NCBI GenBank assembly: GCA_026399755.1
Contig: JAPLQI010000069.1
Coordinates: 1-64,000, forward strand
DNA: 64,000 nt
Source: Pseudomonadota bacterium
Lineage (GTDB): Bacteria; Pseudomonadota; Gammaproteobacteria; Burkholderiales; Chitinibacteraceae
Direction of reading: 5' to 3'
The notes beneath the pieces were generated by a model, which worked only from the letters and a program-made list of their open reading frames with translations, was not told the origin of the DNA and searched no databases. The number at the start of each line of letters is the position of its first letter. The first letter of the stretch is position 1. Position numbers and translations under genes: made by a program. Below are positions 53,456-61,822 of this stretch, piece after piece.

Positions 53456-54568
53456 GTGGCTTTTTCATTTATTCGTAAGAAATTCAGCCCTAACACACCG
53501 CCTCATTTGCCCCAAGTTGAAGCGCCTGCTCAGCGAGATAGTGGTTTTGACCTGACGCAGCTGAGTATTGAAGTCATCGATAATGAATCACAACTCACCC
53601 CCGCTCAAGAAGAAGCGGCGATGCTGCATAGTGGTGGCCAAAGTGATGCTGCGCTGCAGTTTTTACACACTGAGATTAAGCTAATCACCGGCTTACGCCA
53701 AACCGAAACATGGCTCATGCTGTTTGAACTCTTACAACAAGCCAACAAGAAAACTCTTTTTGATGAAGTAGGCCTGCAATATGTGCTGGAATTTGAAAAA
53801 ACGCCGCCCATTTGGCGCGAAGCACAGGCAAAAATCCAACAAGAACATTCAAATTACTATGTTTTTTCTGCCTACTTAAATGGCCAAAGTATTGATCAAG
53901 AGATAGTAACCTTTTATGCGGCCAGCCTAGGCTGCAGCAGCTTACGTATGGATTTGGCTAAAGTAATGCAGATCGATACCATTGCAGCAGCAGAATTACT
54001 AGCCGCTTGGCAACGCTGCGCACAACAAGAGATTAAGCTGCAATTATTGGGTCACCTAGAAGTAGAAGCTTTGCTGCGCGGGTTGATTAAAACCGGCCGA
54101 GCGATTCCAGCTGAAGCACCACTTTGGCTGCTATTAATAGAACTGCAGCAGATACAGGGCTTGCAAAATGAATTTGAAAATTTAGCGGTAGATTATGCAA
54201 TCACTTTTGAAGTGTCCCCGCCTTCCTGGGTGGAATCTCAGCATGAAATACTCGTGCCGCCACCAAGCACCCCTCATTTAAGTGTAAATAGCAATCCAGA
54301 TCGTTTATTGATTGAGGGTGATTTACTTAATGATAAACCTGAATTAATCGCCATTATTCGTGATTTTGTTCGCCTGCATGCTTTTCCGGTACTGGATTTT
54401 AGCCATGTTATGCGAGTAGATTTTGATTCTGCGGGGCAATTACTCAGCCTATGCATGGAATACCCAGAGCAAGTCACTTTTTGCAATGTCAACGCGCTGG
54501 TATTAGCCTTATTTCGCATTATGGGCCTAACCGAGCTGGTCATTCTGTCTTTACCTGCTCAAAAATAA
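53456..54568 (+). CDS. Tandem STAS-domain protein
   Basis: 370 residues, GTG start. It is built of two related halves: a helical unit (WLMLFELLQQANKKTLFDEV...FEKTPPIWREAQ, and WLLLIELQQIQGLQNEFENL...FEVSPPSWVESQ), each followed by a STAS-like unit (LRMDLAKVMQIDTIAAAELL and VLDFSHVMRVDFDSAGQLL). STAS domains act as anti-anti-sigma or scaffold modules. The Ser usually phosphorylated in RsbV-like STAS domains is not clearly present in the first copy (QIDTIAAAE); the second has a Ser (FDSAGQ). It precedes hslV by 63 bases. Confidence 0.8.
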   Translation: MAFSFIRKKFSPNTPPHLPQVEAPAQRDSGFDLTQLSIEVIDNESQLTPAQEEAAMLHSGGQSDAALQFLHTEIKLITGLRQTETWLMLFELLQQANKKTLFDEVGLQYVLEFEKTPPIWREAQAKIQQEHSNYYVFSAYLNGQSIDQEIVTFYAASLGCSSLRMDLAKVMQIDTIAAAELLAAWQRCAQQEIKLQLLGHLEVEALLRGLIKTGRAIPAEAPLWLLLIELQQIQGLQNEFENLAVDYAITFEVSPPSWVESQHEILVPPPSTPHLSVNSNPDRLLIEGDLLNDKPELIAIIRDFVRLHAFPVLDFSHVMRVDFDSAGQLLSLCMEYPEQVTFCNVNALVLALFRIMGLTELVILSLPAQK

Positions 54569-54631
54569 ACCCTTGTATTTTGCCTCCTTAGCCGCCACCT
54601 CAGGCCTATACGCTGATAAAGGATGCTTAAG

Positions 54632-55165
54632 ATGGAACAATTTGACGGCACAACGATCGTTTCTGTACGACGTGGTGATTTAGTCGCCGTAGGCGGCGAT
54701 GGCCAGGTAACGCTTGGCAATGTGGTCATCAAGGGCACGGCACGCAAGGTACGTAAGCTTTACAATGATAAAGTGATTGTTGGCTTTGCAGGGGGCACAG
54801 CGGATGCTTTCACGCTGTTTGAGCGCTTTGAAACCAAACTTGAAAAACACCAAGGTCACTTAACCCGTGCAGCGGTAGAGCTCGCCAAAGACTGGCGTAC
54901 CGATCGCATGCTTCGCCGCTTAGAAGCCATGCTAATTGTGGCCGATAAAACCGCCACCCTGATTATTACAGGTAATGGCGATGTATTAGAGCCAGAGCAC
55001 GGCATTGCGGCGATAGGCTCGGGTGGCGCATTTGCGCAATCTGCGGCACGAGCACTACTAGAAAATACTGATTTATCCCCCGAAGTGATTGTTAAAAAAG
55101 CACTCGAAATCACTGGGGATATTTGTATCTATACCAATCAAAATCACACCATAGAAACAATGTAG
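54632..55165 (+). CDS. hslV: ATP-dependent protease peptidase subunit HslV (ClpQ)
   Basis: 177 residues from [16 protein letters not shown]. The catalytic Thr becomes N-terminal after removal of MEQFDG. Further blocks are [20 protein letters not shown] and [15 protein letters not shown]. Dodecameric peptidase that needs the HslU ATPase. AAAGGA lies eight bases before the ATG at 54632; the in-frame ATG three codons up is less likely. hslU, usually directly downstream, is missing: a terminator and a receiver gene follow instead. Confidence 0.95.
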   Translation: MEQFDGTTIVSVRRGDLVAVGGDGQVTLGNVVIKGTARKVRKLYNDKVIVGFAGGTADAFTLFERFETKLEKHQGHLTRAAVELAKDWRTDRMLRRLEAMLIVADKTATLIITGNGDVLEPEHGIAAIGSGGAFAQSAARALLENTDLSPEVIVKKALEITGDICIYTNQNHTIETM

Positions 55166-55184
55166 TTGTCTGCATTTAAAACCA

Positions 55185-55217
55185 CGCCCACGTCAACATA
55201 ACTTGGGCGTTTTTTTT
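55185..55217 (+). terminator. Terminator directly after hslV
   Basis: CGCCCA / TGGGCG stem with a 13-base loop and a run of eight T. It closes hslV as its own unit. Confidence 0.75.
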
Positions 55218-55338
55218 GCTGACACTATCTCTAGCCTTTTCCACATAAAGCCAAGAGTAAATCATTCAGCTAGCTTATTTTCCCCAACATATTCTCTACA
55301 GCCATCTATAAAGGAATGTAATTATTTGGTGAAAAATC

Positions 55339-56154
55339 ATGGCTAAACATTTCTCTATTGGTGAATTGCGCGTTATTTTGCTGGAACCCTCAGCTGCGCA
55401 AAATAAACTCATCACGGCAAAACTTAAATTACTAGGCATTGGCGACATTCTTTCTTTTGAACAAGGCTCGCAAGCCTTGGCCTCCTTAAAAATAGACAGC
55501 AGCCCCAATTTAATTTTAAGTGCCATGTATTTAAAAGATATGACCGGCATTGAGCTACTTACTCAGCTGCGAAATAATGCCGATACGCAAGATATTGCCT
55601 TTGTACTTATTTCTAGCGAAACCCAGCCCAAGGTATTAGAGCCACTGCGTCAGCTGGGTGCTTGCGCCATTATCCCCAAGCCATTTACTTCTGAAAACTT
55701 GGATCATGCACTCTGTGTTTCACTTGATTATTTATCCGAAGATTTAACGCTTGATCAAGATGATTTAGATTTAGATATGTTGCGCGTTTTGCTGGTTGAT
55801 GATTCAAAAGCCGCTCGAAACTATATGCGTAAAGTGTTAGAAAACTTAGGCGTACGCAATATTAAAGAAGCAGGAAATGGGCACGAAGGCGTACAGCTAT
55901 TAGAAGAATGTGTATTTGATCTTTTAATCACTGATTACAATATGCCGGAAATGGATGGCAAAGAGCTGATTGAATTTGTGCGTAAAAATAGTTGGCAAAG
56001 CAATATTCCGATTCTGATGGTGTCATCCGAAAGCGATGGTGGTCGCCTTGCCGCCGTCACCCAAGCAGGCGTTTCTGGCATCTGCGATAAGCCTTTCGAG
56101 CCTTCTGTAGTGCGTGGCTTACTAGAGAAGATACTCAGAGAACAGCAGCCCTAA
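55339..56154 (+). CDS. Double-receiver response regulator with no output domain
   Basis: 271 residues. First receiver (10-125) is degenerate: where the phospho-Asp should be it reads ILSAMYLKDMTG (no Asp at the acceptor site), although the Lys of IIPKPF is kept. Second receiver (148-270) is intact: VLLVDDSKAARN, LLITDYNMPEMDG, CDKPF. There is no DNA-binding or enzymatic domain, so it works by protein contact, like CheY-type or phosphate-sink proteins. It stands alone between hslV and birA, with a dispersed repeat behind it. Confidence 0.9.
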   Translation: MAKHFSIGELRVILLEPSAAQNKLITAKLKLLGIGDILSFEQGSQALASLKIDSSPNLILSAMYLKDMTGIELLTQLRNNADTQDIAFVLISSETQPKVLEPLRQLGACAIIPKPFTSENLDHALCVSLDYLSEDLTLDQDDLDLDMLRVLLVDDSKAARNYMRKVLENLGVRNIKEAGNGHEGVQLLEECVFDLLITDYNMPEMDGKELIEFVRKNSWQSNIPILMVSSESDGGRLAAVTQAGVSGICDKPFEPSVVRGLLEKILREQQP

Positions 56155-56166
56155 AGCCCTAATATA

Positions 56167-56294
56167 AAACCCAAACCTTGAACCACGGAAGAAAAGGAGA
56201 ACACGGAGGGCCACGGAGAAAAACAAAAAATGTAGGTTTTCTCCGTGAAACTCCGTGTTCTCTGTGCTCTCTGTGGTTCAAGATTTGGGTTTTT
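56167..56294. repeat. CTCCGTG dispersed repeat, best copy
   Basis: Inverted arms AAACCCAAACCTTGAACCAC...ACGGAGGGCCACGGAGAAAA and TTTTCTCCGTGAAACTCCGT...CTCTGTGGTTCAAGATTTGG. The full element is about 128 bases and could fold into one long stem. Related copies are at 35355-35413 and 38110-38228. Confidence 0.88.
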
Positions 56295-56396
56295 GCGCTG
56301 GAAATTAGTCAGTCAATCTCATTATTTGTACATTCTTTGTATCTCATTAAAGCCAAGTGGGTGGAGCTTAATCCAGCTTGTCGCTAGAATGTCGCC

Positions 56397-57362
56397 ATGT
56401 TGCATACACTCACACTTCTACGTCAGCTTAATGCTGATGAATTTACCTCAGGCGAGGCCATTGCCAAGCAACTTGGTATCTCCAGATCAGCCGTTTCTGC
56501 GGCGCTTACCCGCAGCGGAGATTATGGAATCGAGCTGGAGCGTCGCCATGGCGTGGGCTATAAGCTGACTCAGCCCATTGAATGGCTAGATCAGTCCATT
56601 CTTAGCCAATACCTCAACGCAAACACTCCTTTTAGCTTACAGCTGGTCAATGAAATTGACTCGACCAACCGTGCTTTACGTCAAGAAAACGCCGCACCGC
56701 TATCGGTGCTAGCGGCCGAATGGCAAACCGCAGGTCGCGGGCGTTTAGGCAGGCATTGGGTAGGCAGCTTAGGCGGAAGCTTATTATTTTCTGTAGTTTG
56801 GCGCTTTTCAGGCGGCATGACTCGCCTTGCGGGCCTAAGCCTCGCGGTGGGCATTGCATTGGCTCGAGCGCTAGAAAAAAAAGGCTACCAAGACTTAGGC
56901 CTGAAATGGCCCAATGATTTGCTATGCAAAAAGGGCAAGCTGGCTGGCATTTTGATTGAGCTATCTGGCGATGCCTTAGGCCCAGCAGACGCGGTGATTG
57001 GCATAGGCTTAAATTTACGCCTTTCAAAAGAAGAACGCCTCCATGCTGATCACGCTGCTGATTTAAGCGATTGTGGTGGCCCACTTCCAGCGCGTAACGC
57101 CTTATTAGCCGCCATTTTAAATGAGCTAGCGGATATTTTGCCGCGCTTTGATGAAGAGGGTTTTGCCCCGCTGCGCTCAGAATGGGAAGCTCGCCATATC
57201 TGGCAAGGCCAAATGGCCAAGCTGATTAGCCCTGATGGCAAGGAAAATGTCGGCAGAATTATAGGCATTGCCGAAGACGGTGCATTAAGAATGGCCGGAG
57301 AAGATGGCTTAAAAGTGATCTATGCCGGTGATGTAAGTTTACGAAAGGTCAGCACAGAATGA
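56397..57362 (+). CDS. birA: Biotin-protein ligase / biotin operon repressor
   Basis: 321 residues. N-terminal winged helix (GEAIAKQLGISRSAVSAALT) for DNA binding, then the ligase with the biotinyl-AMP site AGRGRLGRHW near residue 115 and KWPNDLLCKKGKLAGIL near 175, and a C-terminal SH3-like domain. With the HTH present it may repress biotin genes such as bioC-bioD at 13-14 kb as well as load biotin onto carboxylases. Overlaps coaX by four bases (ATGA). Confidence 0.95.
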   Translation: MLHTLTLLRQLNADEFTSGEAIAKQLGISRSAVSAALTRSGDYGIELERRHGVGYKLTQPIEWLDQSILSQYLNANTPFSLQLVNEIDSTNRALRQENAAPLSVLAAEWQTAGRGRLGRHWVGSLGGSLLFSVVWRFSGGMTRLAGLSLAVGIALARALEKKGYQDLGLKWPNDLLCKKGKLAGILIELSGDALGPADAVIGIGLNLRLSKEERLHADHAADLSDCGGPLPARNALLAAILNELADILPRFDEEGFAPLRSEWEARHIWQGQMAKLISPDGKENVGRIIGIAEDGALRMAGEDGLKVIYAGDVSLRKVSTE

Positions 57363-58114
57363 ATATGCTTTTAATTGACCTTGGCAATACGCGAATTAAG
57401 TGGGCCTTTTGCGAAGGCCATTCCGATTGGAAAATCGAAGGCTATACGCTTAACCAAGATATTGAGCAGCTACTTGGGCAATTAAGCACTTTGCCCCACA
57501 TCGACCTCATCCACGGCTGCACCGTAGGTGCCCCTGAAGTAGCGACAAGGCTAGAGGCCTTTTGCCAAACAACATGGCAGCAAGCCATAACGTGGCTGCA
57601 AGTTACAAGGACCGCGCTGGGTATTCATAATGGCTACCGCTATTTAGAGCAGCAAGGGCCAGATCGCTGGGCAGCAGTTATCGGGGCCCGCAGCCTATTT
57701 CCTGAGCAAGCGCTTGTGATTGCCAGTGCGGGAACAGCCTTAACCGTCGACGCGCTGACAGAAGACAATGAGTTTTTAGGTGGGATGATTTTACCTGGCC
57801 TACGGCTGATGAAATCGGCCCTAGCCCAGCAAACAGAGAGGCTGACCGTGAGCGATGGTGCTTTTCATGACTTTCCACGCTGCACCACCGATGCCATTCA
57901 AACCGGCTGCATAAGCGCCTTAGCTGGCAGTATTCTGGCCATGCATGCTCGGCTATCCTTGCGTGGCGATACGCCACTTTGTATTTTGTCTGGAGGGGAC
58001 GCGGCGATTATTGCGCCGGTACTGGCCTCATTCAACCCTAATCTCACCCCCATTATTGCAGAGCAACTTGTTCTGCACGGCCTTGCAGCCCTTGCTCGGG
58101 ATCAGCTTAAATGA
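57359..58114 (+). CDS. coaX: Type III pantothenate kinase
   Basis: 251 residues. Phosphate-1 motif LIDLGNTRIKWAF at the start, GPDRWAAVIGA in the middle, and VIASAGTALTVDALTEDNEFLGG (acidic site and phosphate-2). First step of coenzyme A synthesis. Stop overlaps the next gene by four bases, so birA-coaX-SPOR is one tightly coupled operon, a usual order in betaproteobacteria. Confidence 0.96.
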   Translation: MNMLLIDLGNTRIKWAFCEGHSDWKIEGYTLNQDIEQLLGQLSTLPHIDLIHGCTVGAPEVATRLEAFCQTTWQQAITWLQVTRTALGIHNGYRYLEQQGPDRWAAVIGARSLFPEQALVIASAGTALTVDALTEDNEFLGGMILPGLRLMKSALAQQTERLTVSDGAFHDFPRCTTDAIQTGCISALAGSILAMHARLSLRGDTPLCILSGGDAAIIAPVLASFNPNLTPIIAEQLVLHGLAALARDQLK

Positions 58115-58827
58115 AATGGTTTTGCGCTCTCTTACTCGCCGCTAATTTAATCTTATGGGGCTATCACACTCAACCCACAGCGCCCCCACGGCTTAGCGCT
58201 GAAATCAATGCCGATAAAGTAAAGCTTGTAGCCAGCCTGCCGGTCATGAACGTGCCGCGGCCAGCCTCTGCCGCCAGCCTAGTCGCTATTGCCAGTGCTG
58301 TAACCGAGGCCCCCCAAGCGACTACAACGCCTGTTCCAACACCTACACCCACCCCAGCTCCAAAAGTTGACGCCCTTGCAACTTGCTTACGCTGGAGTGG
58401 CATCGGCCTAGACCAAACTAATACCATGCGCGCCCGCCTAAAAGCGCTGGGCCTTAGCGCCACAGAAACCGGCGTCAGTGGCAAAGTATGGGTATATATC
58501 CCACCACAAACGGATATAGAGCTGGCGAACAGAAAAGCACAGCAACTAAGCGATCAAGGCGTGCAAGATTATTATGTGATCAACAATGGTGGCCGCTGGC
58601 AAAACGCCATCTCGCTTGGTGTATTTAGCAGCCGTGAAGGCGCAGATCGCCGCTTAAATGAATTAAAAAACCAAGGAGTGAAATCGGCCGTTGTCAGAGA
58701 ACGTGACGATAGCCCCTCGCATATCACTTTTGATATACGTAAAGTAAATCGCGATCAGCAAGGCAAGCTCGAAAAATTAAATAGCCAGCTCAAAGGCGCA
58801 CAGCTTCAAGTGAGTCGCTGCCCTTAA
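58111..58827 (+). CDS. SPOR-domain protein of the birA-coaX operon
   Basis: 238 residues. A short N-terminal helix (FCALLLAANLILWGY) holds it in the inner membrane, followed by a Pro/Ala/Thr-rich linker (residues 70-90) and a SPOR domain from about residue 125 (KVWVYIPPQTDIELANRK...YVINNGGRWQNAISLGVFSSREGA). SPOR domains bind denuded peptidoglycan at the septum. Starts within the coaX stop (ATGA overlap). Confidence 0.85.
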   Translation: MKWFCALLLAANLILWGYHTQPTAPPRLSAEINADKVKLVASLPVMNVPRPASAASLVAIASAVTEAPQATTTPVPTPTPTPAPKVDALATCLRWSGIGLDQTNTMRARLKALGLSATETGVSGKVWVYIPPQTDIELANRKAQQLSDQGVQDYYVINNGGRWQNAISLGVFSSREGADRRLNELKNQGVKSAVVRERDDSPSHITFDIRKVNRDQQGKLEKLNSQLKGAQLQVSRCP

Positions 58828-58835
58828 GCGATGAA

Positions 58836-58872
58836 AGCACACACGCTACTGAATTCAAGTAGCGTGTGTGCT
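58836..58872. terminator. Perfect 15-base hairpin after the SPOR gene
   Basis: AGCACACACGCTACT-GAATTCA-AGTAGCGTGTGTGCT. It has no U-run, so termination would be Rho-aided or it may protect the mRNA end. Confidence 0.55.
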
Positions 58873-58925
58873 ATCTCGATAAAATATTTAGAGAGCGAAA
58901 GTAAATCAAAGCCCCCCCTAAAAAC

Positions 58926-59156
58926 TTATAGCTTGTAATCAAAGCCAATAAATCCATATCGACCGGAAGTTGTGCCGTTATAACCTCCGCCATCAATAGA
59001 GTATGGCGCAACTTTATCAAACAGATTATTTATACCCAATCTAAATGAGGTGTTTTTATTAAGCTGATAAGCTGCAGATAAATTAAACACGGTATATGAA
59101 GGCAAATAACCATCTGGATTACTGCTGTTTTCCGGCAGATCAGCAGCATCATGCAC
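58926..59156 (-). pseudogene. C-terminal remnant of a TonB-dependent receptor
   Basis: 76 residues ending in the typical receptor finish: LPSYTVFNLSAAYQL, SFRLGINNLFDK, GRYGFIGFDYKL, with C-terminal Leu in place of Phe. Only the last barrel strands are present. An in-frame TAA lies just upstream, and the rest of the roughly 700-residue receptor is not in the window, so this is the stump of a deleted gene. It sits between birA-coaX-SPOR and dsbD. Confidence 0.85.
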
Positions 59157-59304
59157 ACGGATTTATCATAAGGATGACGAATGATGACAAACAAATAATC
59201 AAAAACCCTAGCACTTTCAATAAGCCATTGATTTATATATAAAAAAATTTATATAAGTATGCATAACTACAACAATAATTTATTTACTACAATTTAATCT
59301 TTAA

Positions 59305-59348
59305 ACAAAAAAAACCCGCCAGATTCGCAATTGCGATGGCGGGGTTTT
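59305..59348 (-). terminator. Terminator of dsbD
   Basis: CCCCGCCA and TGGCGGG pair around an inner GCAATTGC palindrome, then TTTTTTTT on the minus strand, about 36 bases past the dsbD stop. Confidence 0.82.
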
Positions 59349-59384
59349 ATATCTAAGAAAATATTTTATAGAGATAAGCAATAT

Positions 59385-61238
59385 TTACTGTGCCAGCACC
59401 TGATCCAGCTGTTGCTTAAATGGCTGGGCAGATTTAAAGCCAATACTACTCTGCAGCTCTTTACCTTCTTTATTAAAGAAAATGATACCTGGCGGGCCAA
59501 ATAACTTAAAGCGCTTTAATAATGCTTTATCGTCATCTGTATTGGCGGTGACATCGACCTGCAATCGTTTCATTTGCCCCATTCTGGCGGCAACTTCGGG
59601 ATTTGAAAAAGTCAGCTTTTCCATTTCTTTACAAGAAACACACCAATCCGCATAAAAATCGAGCATCACTGGCTGATTTGTTTGCACTAATTCCTGCTCT
59701 AACTGGCTTAAGGTCGTAACCTTGCTAAATGGAGGGTATGACTCTGCATTAGCATGTGCCTGCAGGCCTTGCAAAGGCTGCAGCGGGTCTCGCCCACCAC
59801 TGAGTGCGCCAATCAATAGCGCAGATCCTGCTAGAAGTGAGATCACCCCCAGCCCTTTGCAAAAGCGCGGCCAGCCTTTGCTCTCTGCCGGAAGCGGATC
59901 AATCGCCCGCAAAAAGATGGCAGAAATAATCAAGAGCGCAGCCCATGCCAGCATGGCAAATACCGCAGGCAATACTGGGGATACCAGCCAAATCGCCACA
60001 GCCAGCAATAAAACACCGAATACTTTTTTAATGTTTTCCATCCATGCCCCAGCGCGCGGCAGAGCCGATGCGGCGCAGGCCACCATAATCAACGGCACGC
60101 CCATGCCCAGCGCCATCACAAATAGCGCTGCGCCTCCCAAAGCAGCGTTATTTGTTTGCGCTATATAGAGCAGTGCCCCTGCCAAAGGAGCGGCTACACA
60201 TGGGCCAACAATTAGCGCCGAGAGCGCGCCCATGATCAGCACGCCCAGCAATGAGCCGCCTTGTTGGCGATTCGCGCTGCCCGTTATTTTACTTTGCAAT
60301 GATGCGGGCAATTGCAGCTCATAAAAACCAAACATCGACAGGGACAGCAATACAAACACCAGCGCAAATGCGCCTAATACCCAGATATTTTGCAAAGCAG
60401 CAGAAAGCATAGAGCCAGATAAACCGGCGGCCACGCCTGCAGCTGCATAACTGATCGCCATGCCTAATACATAAAATAGCGACAAAACAAAGGCGCGTTT
60501 TTTGCTGATCTTATCGCCGTGGCCAATAATAATGCCCGACAAAATAGGCATCATTGGAAACACGCAGGGCGTTAAAGCCAATAAAAGCCCAAAGCCAAAA
60601 AAGCTAAATAGAATCAGCGTGAGATTGCCACTGCCCAGTAATGAATTAATTTGCCCCGTATCACTCACGACGGCTTGTGGCACAGCGTTTGTAGCCACCG
60701 GTAATACAAACACCTCGCTGGCGCTTGCAAGGGATACTTTAATAACAGGGTTTTCAATGATGACAGCGGGCTTAATTGCCGATGCGACTGCCACCACGGC
60801 AGAGGCCTTGTTTCGTGCCATGGCGGCCAGCTTAATCTCTGCAATCTGGGTAATGGGCGGATAGCACAAGCCCGCATCTGCACAGCCCTGTGCAATCACG
60901 GTTAATTTAAATTGCTGAGCATTGGGATTTTTAATCGATACAGGCAAGATTAATTGCCCGCGATACGTTTCTACCTTGCCAAAATTGGGATCATCATGCG
61001 GCAGCGATGCAGGAAACTCGGTCTCCCCCAAGATCAGCCCATTATCCGCAGCAATTTTTAGCTTATTTTTATAAAGATAATATCCTTGCGCGATGGCAAA
61101 GCGTACTTCCACCGTTTGGTGATCGCGTGCGCTGGCACTCATTTTAAGCGCTTGCTCAGGCTCTAAAAATTCAGTGTCGGGCTCTGCCCATGCCATCATT
61201 GAGATGACACACAACAACGCACTGAGGGTCTTTAACAT
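59385..61238 (-). CDS. dsbD: Thiol:disulfide interchange reductase DsbD
   Basis: 617 residues from MLKTLSALLCVISMMAWA (signal peptide). N-terminal periplasmic domain has its Cys pair in GCADAGLCYPP; the membrane domain of eight helices starts near residue 200 with LLALTPCVFPMMPIL and the second Cys in IVGPCVAAPL; the C-terminal thioredoxin domain has FYADWCVSCKEME. It moves electrons from cytosolic thioredoxin to DsbC (28 kb). The in-frame start at 61262 adds eight residues before the signal peptide, so I leave it out. Confidence 0.95.
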   Translation of the reverse strand: MLKTLSALLCVISMMAWAEPDTEFLEPEQALKMSASARDHQTVEVRFAIAQGYYLYKNKLKIAADNGLILGETEFPASLPHDDPNFGKVETYRGQLILPVSIKNPNAQQFKLTVIAQGCADAGLCYPPITQIAEIKLAAMARNKASAVVAVASAIKPAVIIENPVIKVSLASASEVFVLPVATNAVPQAVVSDTGQINSLLGSGNLTLILFSFFGFGLLLALTPCVFPMMPILSGIIIGHGDKISKKRAFVLSLFYVLGMAISYAAAGVAAGLSGSMLSAALQNIWVLGAFALVFVLLSLSMFGFYELQLPASLQSKITGSANRQQGGSLLGVLIMGALSALIVGPCVAAPLAGALLYIAQTNNAALGGAALFVMALGMGVPLIMVACAASALPRAGAWMENIKKVFGVLLLAVAIWLVSPVLPAVFAMLAWAALLIISAIFLRAIDPLPAESKGWPRFCKGLGVISLLAGSALLIGALSGGRDPLQPLQGLQAHANAESYPPFSKVTTLSQLEQELVQTNQPVMLDFYADWCVSCKEMEKLTFSNPEVAARMGQMKRLQVDVTANTDDDKALLKRFKLFGPPGIIFFNKEGKELQSSIGFKSAQPFKQQLDQVLAQ

Positions 61239-61498
61239 GAGGTTTCTCTCTTTAGCCAGCAAATAGGCGTAGAGTTTAATTGTTATTATATTATCAACAC
61301 TAAGACTTTATAGTTATTTAAAAAGGATAATACTTAAATAAACCGCCAAAATACTTTCATCTACTGCCAGCAAAAACTTTTAATAAAATAAGTCGTCAGT
61401 AGGGAGGAACGCAGTTGCAGCTGAGTAAAAACTGCGTGCCCCTGCGCTTATGCTGAGAAAGTGAATAAGCTGCTCGCTTCAATTCAGCCTGCGGCATG

Positions 61499-61822
61499 CT
61501 ATGGGTAGCTATATAAACGCCAGCGCAGCTCGTTTTCTTGGGCCGTGCTTAATTTTGGCTCGGTAGCCGATACCGGCGAAGCACCAAGAGTGGCGCGCGA
61601 CAACATCGTTGCAGGTAAGGTTTGTACATGGGGCTGTGGCCTTGCCACCACTACGGGGCCGGTTCTGGCTTGAGTACCATGGGCGGCGGCTGGCACATGA
61701 GCGGCTTTTGCCCGTGAATGTCCGGGCTTCCTGACGTAACGGCTTGAGCTGTAAGAAGATGCTTCAACGCAGCTAATAGTCAGCATTAAACTAAGCGCAA
61801 TGGCAATACGCAGGCTATTCAT
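61499..61822 (-). CDS. Small secreted protein coupled to the flgT-like gene
   Basis: 107 residues. Signal peptide ends near CVEAS (residues 18-22; the Cys could allow lipidation but the lipobox is poor). The rest is basic, rich in Ala, Pro, His and Arg and of low complexity, and ends in NELRWRLYSYP. No family recognised. Its start overlaps the stop of the flgT-like gene by four bases, so it is made from the same message. It is likely an envelope or flagellar-base accessory by context only. Confidence 0.65.
   Translation of the reverse strand: MNSLRIAIALSLMLTISCVEASSYSSSRYVRKPGHSRAKAAHVPAAAHGTQARTGPVVVARPQPHVQTLPATMLSRATLGASPVSATEPKLSTAQENELRWRLYSYP

Noticed and set aside
58836-58872. Possible phage attachment or recombinase site
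   Set aside because: A perfect 15-base inverted repeat, but it is single, next to no recombinase, and is better explained as an mRNA-end hairpin.
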